From CAG-1138 sp964495385 (GTDB lineage Bacteria; Bacillota; Clostridia; Christensenellales; CAG-917), in the NCBI GenBank assembly GCA_964495385.1, contig CAZBVO010000008.1, positions 5,510 to 69,509 on the forward strand: a DNA stretch of 64,000 nucleotides, in the 5' to 3' direction. This document shows positions 35,046 to 41,754 of the stretch, piece after piece. A program made the translations under genes and the position numbers. The notes under the pieces were generated by a model that did not search any database, was not told the origin of the DNA, and worked only from the letters and a program-made list of their open reading frames with translations. How positions within the stretch are numbered: the stretch's first letter is position 1; each line of letters begins with the position of its first letter.

Positions 35046-36045
35046 CCGCTGTCACCTCCGTTGCAATGATGTCCGGAGTCCCCTCGAGATAGGAAATAAC
35101 TTCTCCGACCTTCTCGGCATCCGACAAAACAAGCAGCATATTGCCGTAAATTTTGTCGCCGATATTTCTTGTTGCGGCCGACACTATGCTGGCCGCTATA
35201 CCCTTTTCCATTGCAAGCCTTGCGATAAGCGGTTCACCCGTAGCCTTTGCGCCGTTAAACACGACTCGGACAAACGATCCGCCGATGTCCGGCAACGACT
35301 CGGCCGCTTCCGACGGAGGGAACACAAGTTTTTTTGCCGCAGAAGATTGCGGATTACGAAACACTTCGGCAACTTCGCCCTCTTCCACAACCTCGCCGCC
35401 GTCCAAAATGGCCACTCGGTGACAAATGTCCTCGACAACGCTCATCTGGTGGGTTATCACTATGACGGTGATGCCCAATTCGCGGTTTATGTCCTTTATA
35501 AGCGACAAAATTTGCGAAGTGGTTTTGGGATCCAGCGCACTGGTTGCCTCGTCGCAAAGCAAAACTTTCGGTTTCGTGGCAAGCGCACGGGCGATGGCAA
35601 CCCTTTGCCTCTGTCCGCCAGAGAGTTCGGCAGGATAGGCCTTTTCCTTGTCTGGAAGTCCCACCAACGCCAACAAACGTTTGGCCTCCGCTTCCGCCTC
35701 GGCCCGTTTAACGCCCGAAAGCCTGAGCGGAAAGCTCACGTTTTTCAAGCAGTTTTTTTGCATAAGCAAATTGAAACTTTGAAAAATCATGGCGATTTTC
35801 CGTCTGGTTTCCCTAAGCTCCGCGCCGCTTTGTTCCGTCACGTTTGCGCCGTCAAAAACAACTTCGCCCCCGTTTGGCTTTTCAAGCATGTTTATGCATC
35901 TGACGAGAGTGCTTTTGCCTGCGCCGCTCATGCCGATGATGCCGTAAATTTCGCCGTCCGAAACCTTGATGTTGACGTGCTTAAGTGCTTCGACACTGCC
36001 GCCGTCGGACGTAAAGGTTTTGGACAAGTTCCTTAGTTCTATCAT
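35038..36045 (-). CDS. metN: Methionine ABC transporter ATP-binding protein
   Basis: ATPase subunit, 335 residues. Walker A is GMSGAGKST near residue 38, Q loop MIFQSFNLL, signature LSGGQRQRVAIARALA, Walker B VLLCDEATSALDP and the H loop VITHQM. The C-terminal NIL domain (about 250-335; SFVRVVFNG...VEVTADV-type fold) is the regulatory domain that in MetN binds methionine and shuts transport (transinhibition). It lies 21 bp after metQ. Confidence 0.97.
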   Translation of the reverse strand: MIELRNLSKTFTSDGGSVEALKHVNIKVSDGEIYGIIGMSGAGKSTLVRCINMLEKPNGGEVVFDGANVTEQSGAELRETRRKIAMIFQSFNLLMQKNCLKNVSFPLRLSGVKRAEAEAEAKRLLALVGLPDKEKAYPAELSGGQRQRVAIARALATKPKVLLCDEATSALDPKTTSQILSLIKDINRELGITVIVITHQMSVVEDICHRVAILDGGEVVEEGEVAEVFRNPQSSAAKKLVFPPSEAAESLPDIGGSFVRVVFNGAKATGEPLIARLAMEKGIAASIVSAATRNIGDKIYGNMLLVLSDAEKVGEVISYLEGTPDIIATEVTADV

Positions 36046-36066
36046 AAATTTCTCCGAAAAGTGGTT

Positions 36067-36921
36067 TTAGGCTTTAATATCGTCCAATGAAGTGTGGTTG
36101 CTGCTGTAAATGCCCATCGGCTCGACGTGAATCTGTCCGACGGAAACAAGATGCGTGCCGTTGTTTTGGTTGAAGTCGTTCAGGTACGGCAAATGTTGAA
36201 AATAGTTTGCATCCAAGCTTCCGTCCTCCAATGCGAGGTTGGGTTGAACGTAATCGGTGTATTCTTTAATATCCAGCGTTATGTTTTTTTCGGCAAGGAT
36301 GTCCTTTGCGATTTTCAAAATTTCGGCGTGAGGCGCAGGAGATGCCCCGACTTTTATCGTCGTGCCGGCAAGCGAAGCGTAATCGACGGTTGAGTCAAAG
36401 CCGTTGCCTGCATTTTCAACTACGCTCAAAACCGCTCCGTTGTAAGTTGTTTGAATGTAATTTTTCACTCTTTCCGAACTAAGTGCCGCAACAAGAGCTT
36501 TCACTTTTGCGCTGTTTTCGTTCCCCGAACGAGCGGCCACGATGTTGCCGTAGGCCGAGTACGCTCCCTCAACCGCCAAAGCGTCGGTGTTAGGGTTAAG
36601 CTTTGCCGAAATTGCATAGTTCGAGTTGATTATTGCATAGTCGACGTCTCGCAAAAAGGTCGGCAGCTGCGCCGCTTCAACTTCTTTAAAAACGATGTTG
36701 TACGGATTGGAAACTACGTCTCTGACGGTGGCGGTGATGCCTGCGCCCTCTTTGAGGGTAATATAGCCCAACTGTTCCAAAAGCATAAGCGCTCGAGCTT
36801 CGTTGGTGGTGTCGTTAGGCACTGCGATAACGATGCCGTCCGAACCTCCGCATGCGGAAAGGCCGACTGCAAGTCCCGATACGAGGACCGTCAACAAAAT
36901 GACTGCAACAAATTTTTTCAT
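36067..36921 (-). CDS. metQ: Methionine-binding lipoprotein (NlpA/MetQ family)
   Basis: Extracytoplasmic binding protein, 284 residues. A lipoprotein signal ends at LSAC near residue 24, followed by GG. NlpA-family marks are VGASPAPHAEILKIAKDILAEK, TDYVQPNLALEDGSLDANYFQHLPYL and LVSVGQIHVEPMGIYS. It is the first structural gene, with AAAGGAG before the ATG at 36919-36921. Upstream lies a terminator and a Met-rich leader peptide, so readthrough should depend on methionyl-tRNA supply. Confidence 0.96.
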   Translation of the reverse strand: MKKFVAVILLTVLVSGLAVGLSACGGSDGIVIAVPNDTTNEARALMLLEQLGYITLKEGAGITATVRDVVSNPYNIVFKEVEAAQLPTFLRDVDYAIINSNYAISAKLNPNTDALAVEGAYSAYGNIVAARSGNENSAKVKALVAALSSERVKNYIQTTYNGAVLSVVENAGNGFDSTVDYASLAGTTIKVGASPAPHAEILKIAKDILAEKNITLDIKEYTDYVQPNLALEDGSLDANYFQHLPYLNDFNQNNGTHLVSVGQIHVEPMGIYSSNHTSLDDIKA

Positions 36922-36965
36922 GATATATTCTCCTTTGTTATTTTCTGTTTGGTGCCTTACGGCAT

Positions 36966-36990
36966 AAAAAAAGGAAGCCCCTCAGCTTCC
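36966..36990 (-). terminator. Attenuator terminator upstream of metQ
   Basis: On the minus strand GGAAGC-TGAGGG-GCTTCC (36973-36990) is followed by a run of seven T (36966-36972). It lies between the leader peptide and metQ, so transcription must read through it to express the transporter. Confidence 0.9.
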
Positions 36991-37090
36991 AAAAACATTT
37001 TTTCGATTGCGGTGAAAGCCGACTTTAAGCAATATTAAACCTGTGCATGCCCGGCATGCACATGCGCATCATCATGGAATTTGCTTTCAC
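36982..37090 (-). promoter_or_regulatory. Competing antiterminator and protector pairings of the met attenuator
   Basis: Segment 1, GTGAAAGC (37083-37090, leader codons 5-7), is perfectly complementary to segment 2, GCTTTCAC (37012-37019, just after the leader stop). Segment 2 extended (TCGGCTTTC, 37014-37022) can instead pair with GGAAGCTGA (36982-36990), the left arm of the terminator, over 9 bp with two G-U pairs. That gives the 1:2, 2:3 and 3:4 logic of trp-type attenuators. A further perfect inverted repeat inside the leader ORF (37042-37062, 10-nt arms TGTGCATGCC/GGCATGCACA) could act as a pause hairpin. Confidence 0.8.
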
Positions 37091-37102
37091 GAATTGCTTC
37101 AC
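37025..37102 (-). CDS. Methionine-rich leader peptide of the metQNI attenuator
   Basis: A 25-codon ORF that starts with GTG (37100-37102), five bases after GAAGGAG, and stops with TAA (37025-37027). Codons 10, 11, 12, 14, 16 and 19 are ATG, so 6 of 24 residues after the start are Met; the core reads SMMMRMCMPGM. It lies 22 nt from the inferred transcription start and just before an intrinsic terminator. Stalling at codons 10-12 for lack of charged Met-tRNA would cover codons 5-7, the protector segment, and free the antiterminator. The peptide itself probably has no other job. Confidence 0.85.
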   Translation of the reverse strand: MKQFVKANSMMMRMCMPGMHRFNIA

Positions 37103-37130
37103 GGTTTTTCTCCTTCGAGTTTCTATGGGC

Positions 37131-37159
37131 ATTTTAACATCATGTAGCCCCGTTGTCAA
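37131..37159 (-). promoter_or_regulatory. Promoter of the met leader and metQNI
   Basis: Minus-strand perfect TTGACA (37154-37159), 17-nt spacer, TAAAAT (37131-37136); transcription would start near 37124. Confidence 0.88.
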
Positions 37160-37237
37160 CACAAATTGCGACATTTTCGATTTTTTGCCGTCAAAAAACC
37201 CTTCGGGCGGTTTTATGCACTATGCTTGCGCTTATTG

Positions 37238-37266
37238 TTGCAAAAACAAATGCGCCGTGATACAAT
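37238..37266 (+). promoter_or_regulatory. Promoter of the mmcQ/yjbR pseudogene
   Basis: TTGCAA (37238-37243), 17-nt spacer, TACAAT (37261-37266), 18 bp before the start codon. Confidence 0.55.
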
Positions 37267-37284
37267 AGCGGTGGGCAGGCAAAT

Positions 37285-37647
37285 ATGGAAAGAAAACAGC
37301 TGTTTGACGTAATCAAAACCAACTTCGGCGTAGCTCCCGAATTTTTGTAGAAACCGAACGACGATGCAATTTTCCGAAATCCCGAAAACGGAAAATGGTT
37401 TGGCATTGTCATGTCCGTCCGAACCGACCGATTTATCCCCCAAGCCGACGGCAAAACAGACGTGCTTAACGTCAAATGCGACATTTCGCTCGCATCGTCG
37501 CTTGTCAAAAAGCCCTACGTCTTCCCTGCCTATCACATGGCGAAAGGAAGCTGGATAAGCATTCTTATAAATATGGCACCGTCGGACGACGAAATAATTT
37601 CGCTGCTGACGCTAAGCCGAGCAATAACTTGCGGACAAAAGCTTTAA
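37285..37647 (+). pseudogene. MmcQ/YjbR family gene broken by one nonsense codon
   Basis: The frame from ATG 37285 to TAA 37645-37647 encodes 120 codons of an MmcQ/YjbR-like protein (MERKQLFDVIKTNFGVAPEFL, then KPNDDAIFRNPENGKWFGIVM, CDISLASSLVKK, PAYHMAKGSWISILI). Codon 22 is TAG (37348-37350) where family members usually have Trp in the E(Y/F)LW motif; one G-to-A change from TGG explains it. The rest is intact, with a promoter and a GGCAGG ribosome site, so the lesion is recent or an assembly error. TAG is an ordinary stop elsewhere here. Confidence 0.85.
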
Positions 37648-37685
37648 AAAATACCTTTTACCGCCAAAAAACTACCCCAAAACGC

Positions 37686-37714
37686 TTGCTAAAACCACCG
37701 AAATTTGTTATATT
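37686..37714 (+). promoter_or_regulatory. Promoter of tRNA-Glu
   Basis: TTGCTA (37686-37691), 17-nt spacer, TATATT (37709-37714), 18 bp before the mature tRNA. Confidence 0.65.
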
Positions 37715-37732
37715 GAATAAGCAATTGAATAT

Positions 37733-37808
37733 GCCCTCTTAGTCTAGTGGTCTAGGACGCTGGCCTCTCACGCCGGTATCAGGGGTTCGAACCCCCTAGG
37801 GGGTGCCA
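37733..37808 (+). tRNA. tRNA-Glu (anticodon CUC)
   Basis: Cloverleaf of 73 nt plus encoded CCA (37806-37808). Acceptor GCCCTCT pairs with AGGGGGT (one G-U at each of two positions), the anticodon stem is CTGGC/GCCGG with loop CTCTCAC, and the T arm is AGGGG-TTCGAAC-CCCCT. Anticodon CTC reads GAG. It stands alone with its own promoter and terminator. Confidence 0.95.
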
Positions 37809-37809
37809 C

Positions 37810-37838
37810 AAAATCCGTACGCAAAAGCGCACGGATTT
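37810..37838 (+). terminator. Terminator of tRNA-Glu
   Basis: AAATCCGTACGC-AAAA-GCGCACGGATTTTT hairpin with one mismatch, directly after the CCA end. Confidence 0.85.
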
Positions 37839-37876
37839 TTCATTTTCAAAACTTTGAAAACGTCTAAATACAGTGC

Positions 37877-37909
37877 CTGCGGAAACGATTTATACTGACA
37901 TAACCACCA
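37877..37909. repeat. Degenerate direct repeat, copy 1
   Basis: Matches 37950-37982 at 27 of 33 positions with a period of 73 bp; the shared core is GAAAC(G/A)ATTTATACT(G/T)ACATAACC. Confidence 0.7.
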
Positions 37910-37949
37910 ATATTTACGAAAACTATACGTGCTTATTAACTGTCGACGT

Positions 37950-37982
37950 TTGCAGAAACAATTTATACTTACATAACCGCCG
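37950..37982. repeat. Degenerate direct repeat, copy 2
   Basis: Second copy of the repeat at 37877-37909. No coding meaning is seen on either strand. Confidence 0.7.
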
Positions 37983-38011
37983 ATAAAAATTGCCACCCTT
38001 CTATAAGTCGC

Positions 38012-38035
38012 AAAAACCCGCCGTCGGCGGGTTTT
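38012..38035. terminator. Hairpin resembling a terminator
   Basis: AAAAACCCGCC-GTC-GGCGGGTTTT, a perfect 11-bp stem with short A and T flanks. It lies downstream of the tRNA on the plus strand and beyond the salvage operon on the minus strand. Confidence 0.6.
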
Positions 38036-38171
38036 AATAATGTTTGTATTATTTATATTTAATTGAATTTTACGCTTTAGCCTAAAAGTTCAACGATATA
38101 AATTTCCTCTTTTGCCGCAGTTCGCCGCTTTAAAATTTGGCGGCTGCTCTTTTTATCGTTTTAGGCCGTGA

Positions 38172-38693
38172 TTAGTTTTCGATTGCAATTATTTCGGCAT
38201 TTTTCGGAAGGTTTTCCAAAAGGTTGTCCTTAACGGGACTGACGTAAACGTGTTTCAGCACCATCATGACGCCGCCGTGAGTTGCCGCCAACACGTTTTG
38301 CCCTTTAAACCGACTCCGCACGAAATCGACAAAATCCGTAAGCCTACGTTCGACTTCGGCTACCGATTCCAGCCCGTCAATTTTTAATTCGTTTGTTATC
38401 GACCAAAAACCGTTGAATTCCTCCGACGAAAACGGCTTACCTTCAAAGGTGCCGAAATTCCGTTCGATAAGTCGGTCATCAGTGATAATTTTGCCGTCAT
38501 ATACCGCCTTGCAAGTGTCCTCTGCACGAGACAACGGACTGGAAAAAGCGACGTCAAAGTGCACGTCGGACAATTTTTCACCCAGTTCTACGGCCTGCAT
38601 TTTCCCTTCGGCGTTAAGCGGAATGTCGCATCGCCCCTGAATTCGTCCTTCGCCGTTCCAATCGGTTTTGCCGTGCCTGACAAAGTAAATCAT
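38172..38693 (-). CDS. Histidine phosphatase family protein
   Basis: This 173-residue protein is a phosphoglycerate mutase-like phosphatase. IYFVRHGKTDWNGEGRIQG holds the catalytic RHG, SSPLSRAEDTCKAV the second Arg and ATHGGVMM the second His. The general acid lies in ERNFGTFEGKPFSSEE. It is the last gene of the salvage operon and overlaps the S51 peptidase gene by 4 nt. Within this operon a sugar-phosphate or nucleotide substrate is plausible but unproven. Confidence 0.93.
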   Translation of the reverse strand: MIYFVRHGKTDWNGEGRIQGRCDIPLNAEGKMQAVELGEKLSDVHFDVAFSSPLSRAEDTCKAVYDGKIITDDRLIERNFGTFEGKPFSSEEFNGFWSITNELKIDGLESVAEVERRLTDFVDFVRSRFKGQNVLAATHGGVMMVLKHVYVSPVKDNLLENLPKNAEIIAIEN

Positions 38694-39412
38694 AAATCGC
38701 CCTCGCCCGAGCAAAGGTCGGTTTTTACCACCTTGCCGCCTTTATTTTGTATTGCATAAACGGTCCCGAAGCTTGAAACAGCCTTTGCAAATTCGCCGTC
38801 CTCGTACACGGCCGCCGCACCGTTTTCGATTGCGATGGCATCCGTAACGTTGCCGCTTTCGACCTGCTTGTCAAAATCGATGCGCCTTTCGTCGTAATGC
38901 GGACAAGCGGTGCCTTTCAGAAAGCCCAAGGCATCCATAATTTCGTATTCGGCGCTCGCACCTTCGATAATTTTGCTGTCGGTGTACATTTTTTCAAACC
39001 AGCAAATCGCCCCGGCCGACAACCCTACGACAACCGCACCTCGCTCGTACGCCTCTATAATATATTTGTCAAAACCGTTGTCTCGCCAAGTTTCCAGCAT
39101 AAACGCCGTGTCGCCGCCGCCGACGTAAATAAGATCGGCGTTTTTAAATTTGTTTGCGGTTTTTTCGGCGTCCATCGTCCCTTTAAAGCTCAGTGCGACG
39201 TCTGTTTTCATGCCCAGTTCGCCCGTATACGTTTTGTGAAAGCTGTTGTAATAAGGCAAACTGTCGTGCGAAGCGGTTCCGACAAACAAAGCAAGCGAAC
39301 GCCTGTCTGCAGGCGTTCGTTCTTTGGCTATGTTTGCGGCGTAACGGTCGATTTCAAGCGTTTGCTTTTGACGAATTTCGCCGCCGCCTATCAAAATCAA
39401 TGTTTTTTTCAT
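38690..39412 (-). CDS. Peptidase S51 family protein (dipeptidase E-like)
   Basis: A 240-residue member of the S51 class I amidotransferase-like fold: LILIGGGEI at the start, DLIYVGGGDTAFMLETW, the nucleophile elbow GLSAGAICWFE with catalytic Ser, and CPHYDERR near the end with the likely catalytic His. Relatives cleave Asp dipeptides or beta-aspartyl bonds. The start ATG (39410-39412) overlaps the psuG stop (ATGA). What a peptidase does in a nucleoside operon is unclear. Confidence 0.9.
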   Translation of the reverse strand: MKKTLILIGGGEIRQKQTLEIDRYAANIAKERTPADRRSLALFVGTASHDSLPYYNSFHKTYTGELGMKTDVALSFKGTMDAEKTANKFKNADLIYVGGGDTAFMLETWRDNGFDKYIIEAYERGAVVVGLSAGAICWFEKMYTDSKIIEGASAEYEIMDALGFLKGTACPHYDERRIDFDKQVESGNVTDAIAIENGAAAVYEDGEFAKAVSSFGTVYAIQNKGGKVVKTDLCSGEGDL

Positions 39413-40317
39413 AAGCATTTTGCGATATTTGCCGCAAGGCAAGCATTGTTCAAAACCAATTTAACGTTAGTTTCGAGGCTTTCGCCGCCGGTGATGTTGC
39501 GGATTTTTTCAAGCAGGAACGGGGTTACTTTCTTGCCGGTTATGCCAAGCGCCTTTGCTTCGGCAACAGCTTCGGAAATAACTGCTTCCATTCTGTCGGC
39601 ATCCAAACTGTACTCGACAGGCACAGGATTTGTAACAAGCATCCCTCCGTGAAGCCCCAAGGCCTGTTTAGCCCGTATCGCATCGGCTATCTCGGCGGCC
39701 GAATCCATTCTGTAATCCACCTTAAATCCGCTTTTGCGAGTGAAAAACGCAGGCAGTTCGTTCGTGCCGTAGCCGATAACCGCAACCCCTTTGGTTTCCA
39801 GATATTCCAAGGTCAAACCCAAATCCAAAATGCTCTTTGCGCCGGCGCAAACAACGGTAACGTCGGTTTTTGCAAGTTCTTCCAAATCGGCCGAAACGTC
39901 CATGGTTTCGGTTGCGCCTCTATGCACGCCTCCTATACCGCCCGTGGCAAAAATTTTAATCCCGGCCATTGCGGCAAAAATCATGGTAGATGCAACCGTG
40001 GTTGCTCCGTCCAAGCCCTGCGACACCACAACGGGGATATCTCTGCGGCTGACCTTCACGACCTCCGTTCCCTTTTTTCCCAAAAGCTCGATTTCATCGG
40101 CCGACAAACCCACCGTAGGCACGCCGCCGATTATGGCGATGGTTGCAGGTACGGCACCGTTTTTTCTGACCGTGTTTTCAACTTCCAATGCGGTTTTGAC
40201 GTTGTCGGGATAAGGCATGCCGTGCGATATGATTGTGGATTCCAACGCCACCACGGGCTTGCCTTCGCTTATTGCTTTTTTGACCTCGTCGGACACTTTC
40301 AAAATGTTGTTGTTCAT
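39409..40317 (-). CDS. psuG: Pseudouridine-5'-phosphate glycosidase
   Basis: PsuG splits pseudouridine 5'-phosphate into uracil and ribose 5-phosphate. The 302-residue protein has the family stretches VVALESTIISHGMPYPDN, GATTVASTMIFAAMAGIKIFATGGIGGVHRG and GLHGGMLVTNPVP, with the catalytic Lys expected in CAGAKSILD. It is embedded in the deo operon with 4-nt overlaps on both sides. No pseudouridine kinase (psuK) gene lies in the window, so the phosphorylated substrate must come from elsewhere. Confidence 0.96.
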   Translation of the reverse strand: MNNNILKVSDEVKKAISEGKPVVALESTIISHGMPYPDNVKTALEVENTVRKNGAVPATIAIIGGVPTVGLSADEIELLGKKGTEVVKVSRRDIPVVVSQGLDGATTVASTMIFAAMAGIKIFATGGIGGVHRGATETMDVSADLEELAKTDVTVVCAGAKSILDLGLTLEYLETKGVAVIGYGTNELPAFFTRKSGFKVDYRMDSAAEIADAIRAKQALGLHGGMLVTNPVPVEYSLDADRMEAVISEAVAEAKALGITGKKVTPFLLEKIRNITGGESLETNVKLVLNNACLAANIAKCL

Positions 40318-41168
40318 TTGCTTTTCCCTCTTTCCGAAATTTTGCAATCGGAATTCATTATGGAATTTTCCAAAATAATTTCGCCTATTTCGTCTGCCAC
40401 GATGTTGCCCGATTTAGGGTTTTTTACCGACATAATCGAGCCTTTAACCGTCGCTTCTACGTCAGAGTACTCAAACGCAAGGTCGGCGCCCTCCGTTTCG
40501 CAATCGATGAGGCGAAGGTTTTTGCAATAGCACAGCGGCTGGATACCGATGATTTTGCAACGTTCCAAAGTCAGTCCGTCCGAAAACCAGGCAAGATATT
40601 CGCCTTTGACGGTCGAGTTTCGAACGGTAACGTTTTTGCTGTGCCAAAACGCGTCCTTCGTGTCCAAATACGAATCCTCGATGACAAGGTTTTCCATATA
40701 CTGGAATGAATATTTGCCCTTAAACGAAAGGTTTTTTATCACAACGTTTTTGCTGTCGAAAAAGGCGTACTCAGACGTCAGATTGCAGTCGGAAAGTCGG
40801 ATGCGGTCGCTCTTCCATCCGAACTCGGGCGAAATTATTTTGCACCTCGACAAATCTATATCCGCACACTCTCTTATCGCCTTCACCGAACCGATGACCG
40901 TGTCCGTGATTTTTCCGTTTTCGGCATACCAAAGCGACGCCCTCGACGGTTCGCCAAGCTCGGAATTTTCGATGGCGAACCCCTTAACGTGCCAGAGCGG
41001 ATAGCGCAAATTGAAAACCGTGTCCGTAACCGTAACGTTGCGAGCCTCTTTCAAAACCGATTCACCGTCGGCCGGTCCTTCAAACCGAACGTTTCGGACG
41101 ACGGCGTCCGTCAAATTGTATAGCGCACGCTCCTCGTCAAAAGTTTTGTTTTCAACAATTTTCGTCAT
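40314..41168 (-). CDS. DUF3737 beta-helix protein
   Basis: This 284-residue protein matches DUF3737: ENKTFDEERALYNL at the start, then a right-handed beta-helix-like series with short repeats (FEGPADGESVLKEARNVTV, WHVKGFAIENSEL, SKNVVIKNLSF, SKNVTVRNSTVKGEYLAWFSDGLTLERCKI). The biochemical role is not established. It overlaps tdk and psuG by 4 nt each, so it is a full member of the salvage operon. Confidence 0.9.
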   Translation of the reverse strand: MTKIVENKTFDEERALYNLTDAVVRNVRFEGPADGESVLKEARNVTVTDTVFNLRYPLWHVKGFAIENSELGEPSRASLWYAENGKITDTVIGSVKAIRECADIDLSRCKIISPEFGWKSDRIRLSDCNLTSEYAFFDSKNVVIKNLSFKGKYSFQYMENLVIEDSYLDTKDAFWHSKNVTVRNSTVKGEYLAWFSDGLTLERCKIIGIQPLCYCKNLRLIDCETEGADLAFEYSDVEATVKGSIMSVKNPKSGNIVADEIGEIILENSIMNSDCKISERGKSK

Positions 41169-41749
41169 TGATCGCCTTGCTCCTTAAGTCTTTCAAGCCA
41201 ACATCTGCGACACATAGCCTGATAACGGTCGTTGCCGCCTATACAAAGCTGCTCGCCGCTTTTTAAAACACGGCCGTTTTCGTCCAATCTGGCATTTACC
41301 GTAGCTTTTGCTCCGCAGCGGCATATCGATTTGATTTCGGTTATGGATTCGGCGATTTCAAACAGCCTTTTGCTTCCCTCGAACAAATGCGTGGTAAAAT
41401 CCGTGGCAAGACCGAAACACAAAACGGGGATATCGTAAAACAAGGCCACGTCGCCCAGTTCGTCCACCTGCTCGGCCGACAAAAACTGACATTCGTCAAC
41501 AATGATGACGTCGGTCGTGTCGCGACGGTCAAGATAAAGCTGTTTTAGGTCGGTGTCGGGCAAAATGGTTGTGGCTTCCGCCTGCAAACCGATTCTGCTC
41601 CACACAATGTTTCCGCCCACTCTCGTGTCGACGGACGGCTTGAGGAACAACACTTTCATGCCCCGTTCCTCGTAATTGAATTTGGTTATAAGAGCCTGGG
41701 CAGTTTTGCTGCTGCCCATGGCCCCGAATTTAAAATATAATTTTGCCAT
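41165..41749 (-). CDS. tdk: Thymidine kinase
   Basis: Type II thymidine kinase of 194 residues that makes dTMP from thymidine. Walker A is FGAMGSSKTAQ, Walker B VIIVDECQFL, and the zinc lasso uses CRCG and CRRC. It sits in the nucleoside salvage operon 5 bp after the nucleoside phosphorylase gene and overlaps the DUF3737 gene by 4 nt (ATGA). Confidence 0.97.
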   Translation of the reverse strand: MAKLYFKFGAMGSSKTAQALITKFNYEERGMKVLFLKPSVDTRVGGNIVWSRIGLQAEATTILPDTDLKQLYLDRRDTTDVIIVDECQFLSAEQVDELGDVALFYDIPVLCFGLATDFTTHLFEGSKRLFEIAESITEIKSICRCGAKATVNARLDENGRVLKSGEQLCIGGNDRYQAMCRRCWLERLKEQGDQ

Positions 41750-41754
41750 AACAA

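Larger units (their letters stand above)
37648..38171. other. Intergenic region with tRNA gene, repeats and terminators
   Basis: Apart from the tRNA-Glu gene, its promoter and terminator, two degenerate 33-bp repeats and a hairpin at 38012-38035, I see no coding sequence in these 524 bp. A GC-rich imperfect inverted repeat at about 38110-38155 lies just after the stop of the minus-strand phosphatase gene. Confidence 0.6.

Noticed and set aside
36922..37160. SAM riboswitch or Met T-box upstream of metQ
   Set aside because: No T-box TGG element or specifier loop arrangement, and no SAM-I-like multi-helix core; the leader is explained by the Met-rich ORF and the competing hairpins.
37348..37350. 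Recoding of TAG (for example as pyrrolysine or Trp) in the MmcQ/YjbR gene
   Set aside because: TAG is used as a normal stop by several intact genes here (PilM-like, ppiB, zinc-ribbon paralogue 2), and no recoding element is seen.
37877..37982. Possible CRISPR array
   Set aside because: Only two copies, 18 percent divergent, with no further units and no cas genes.
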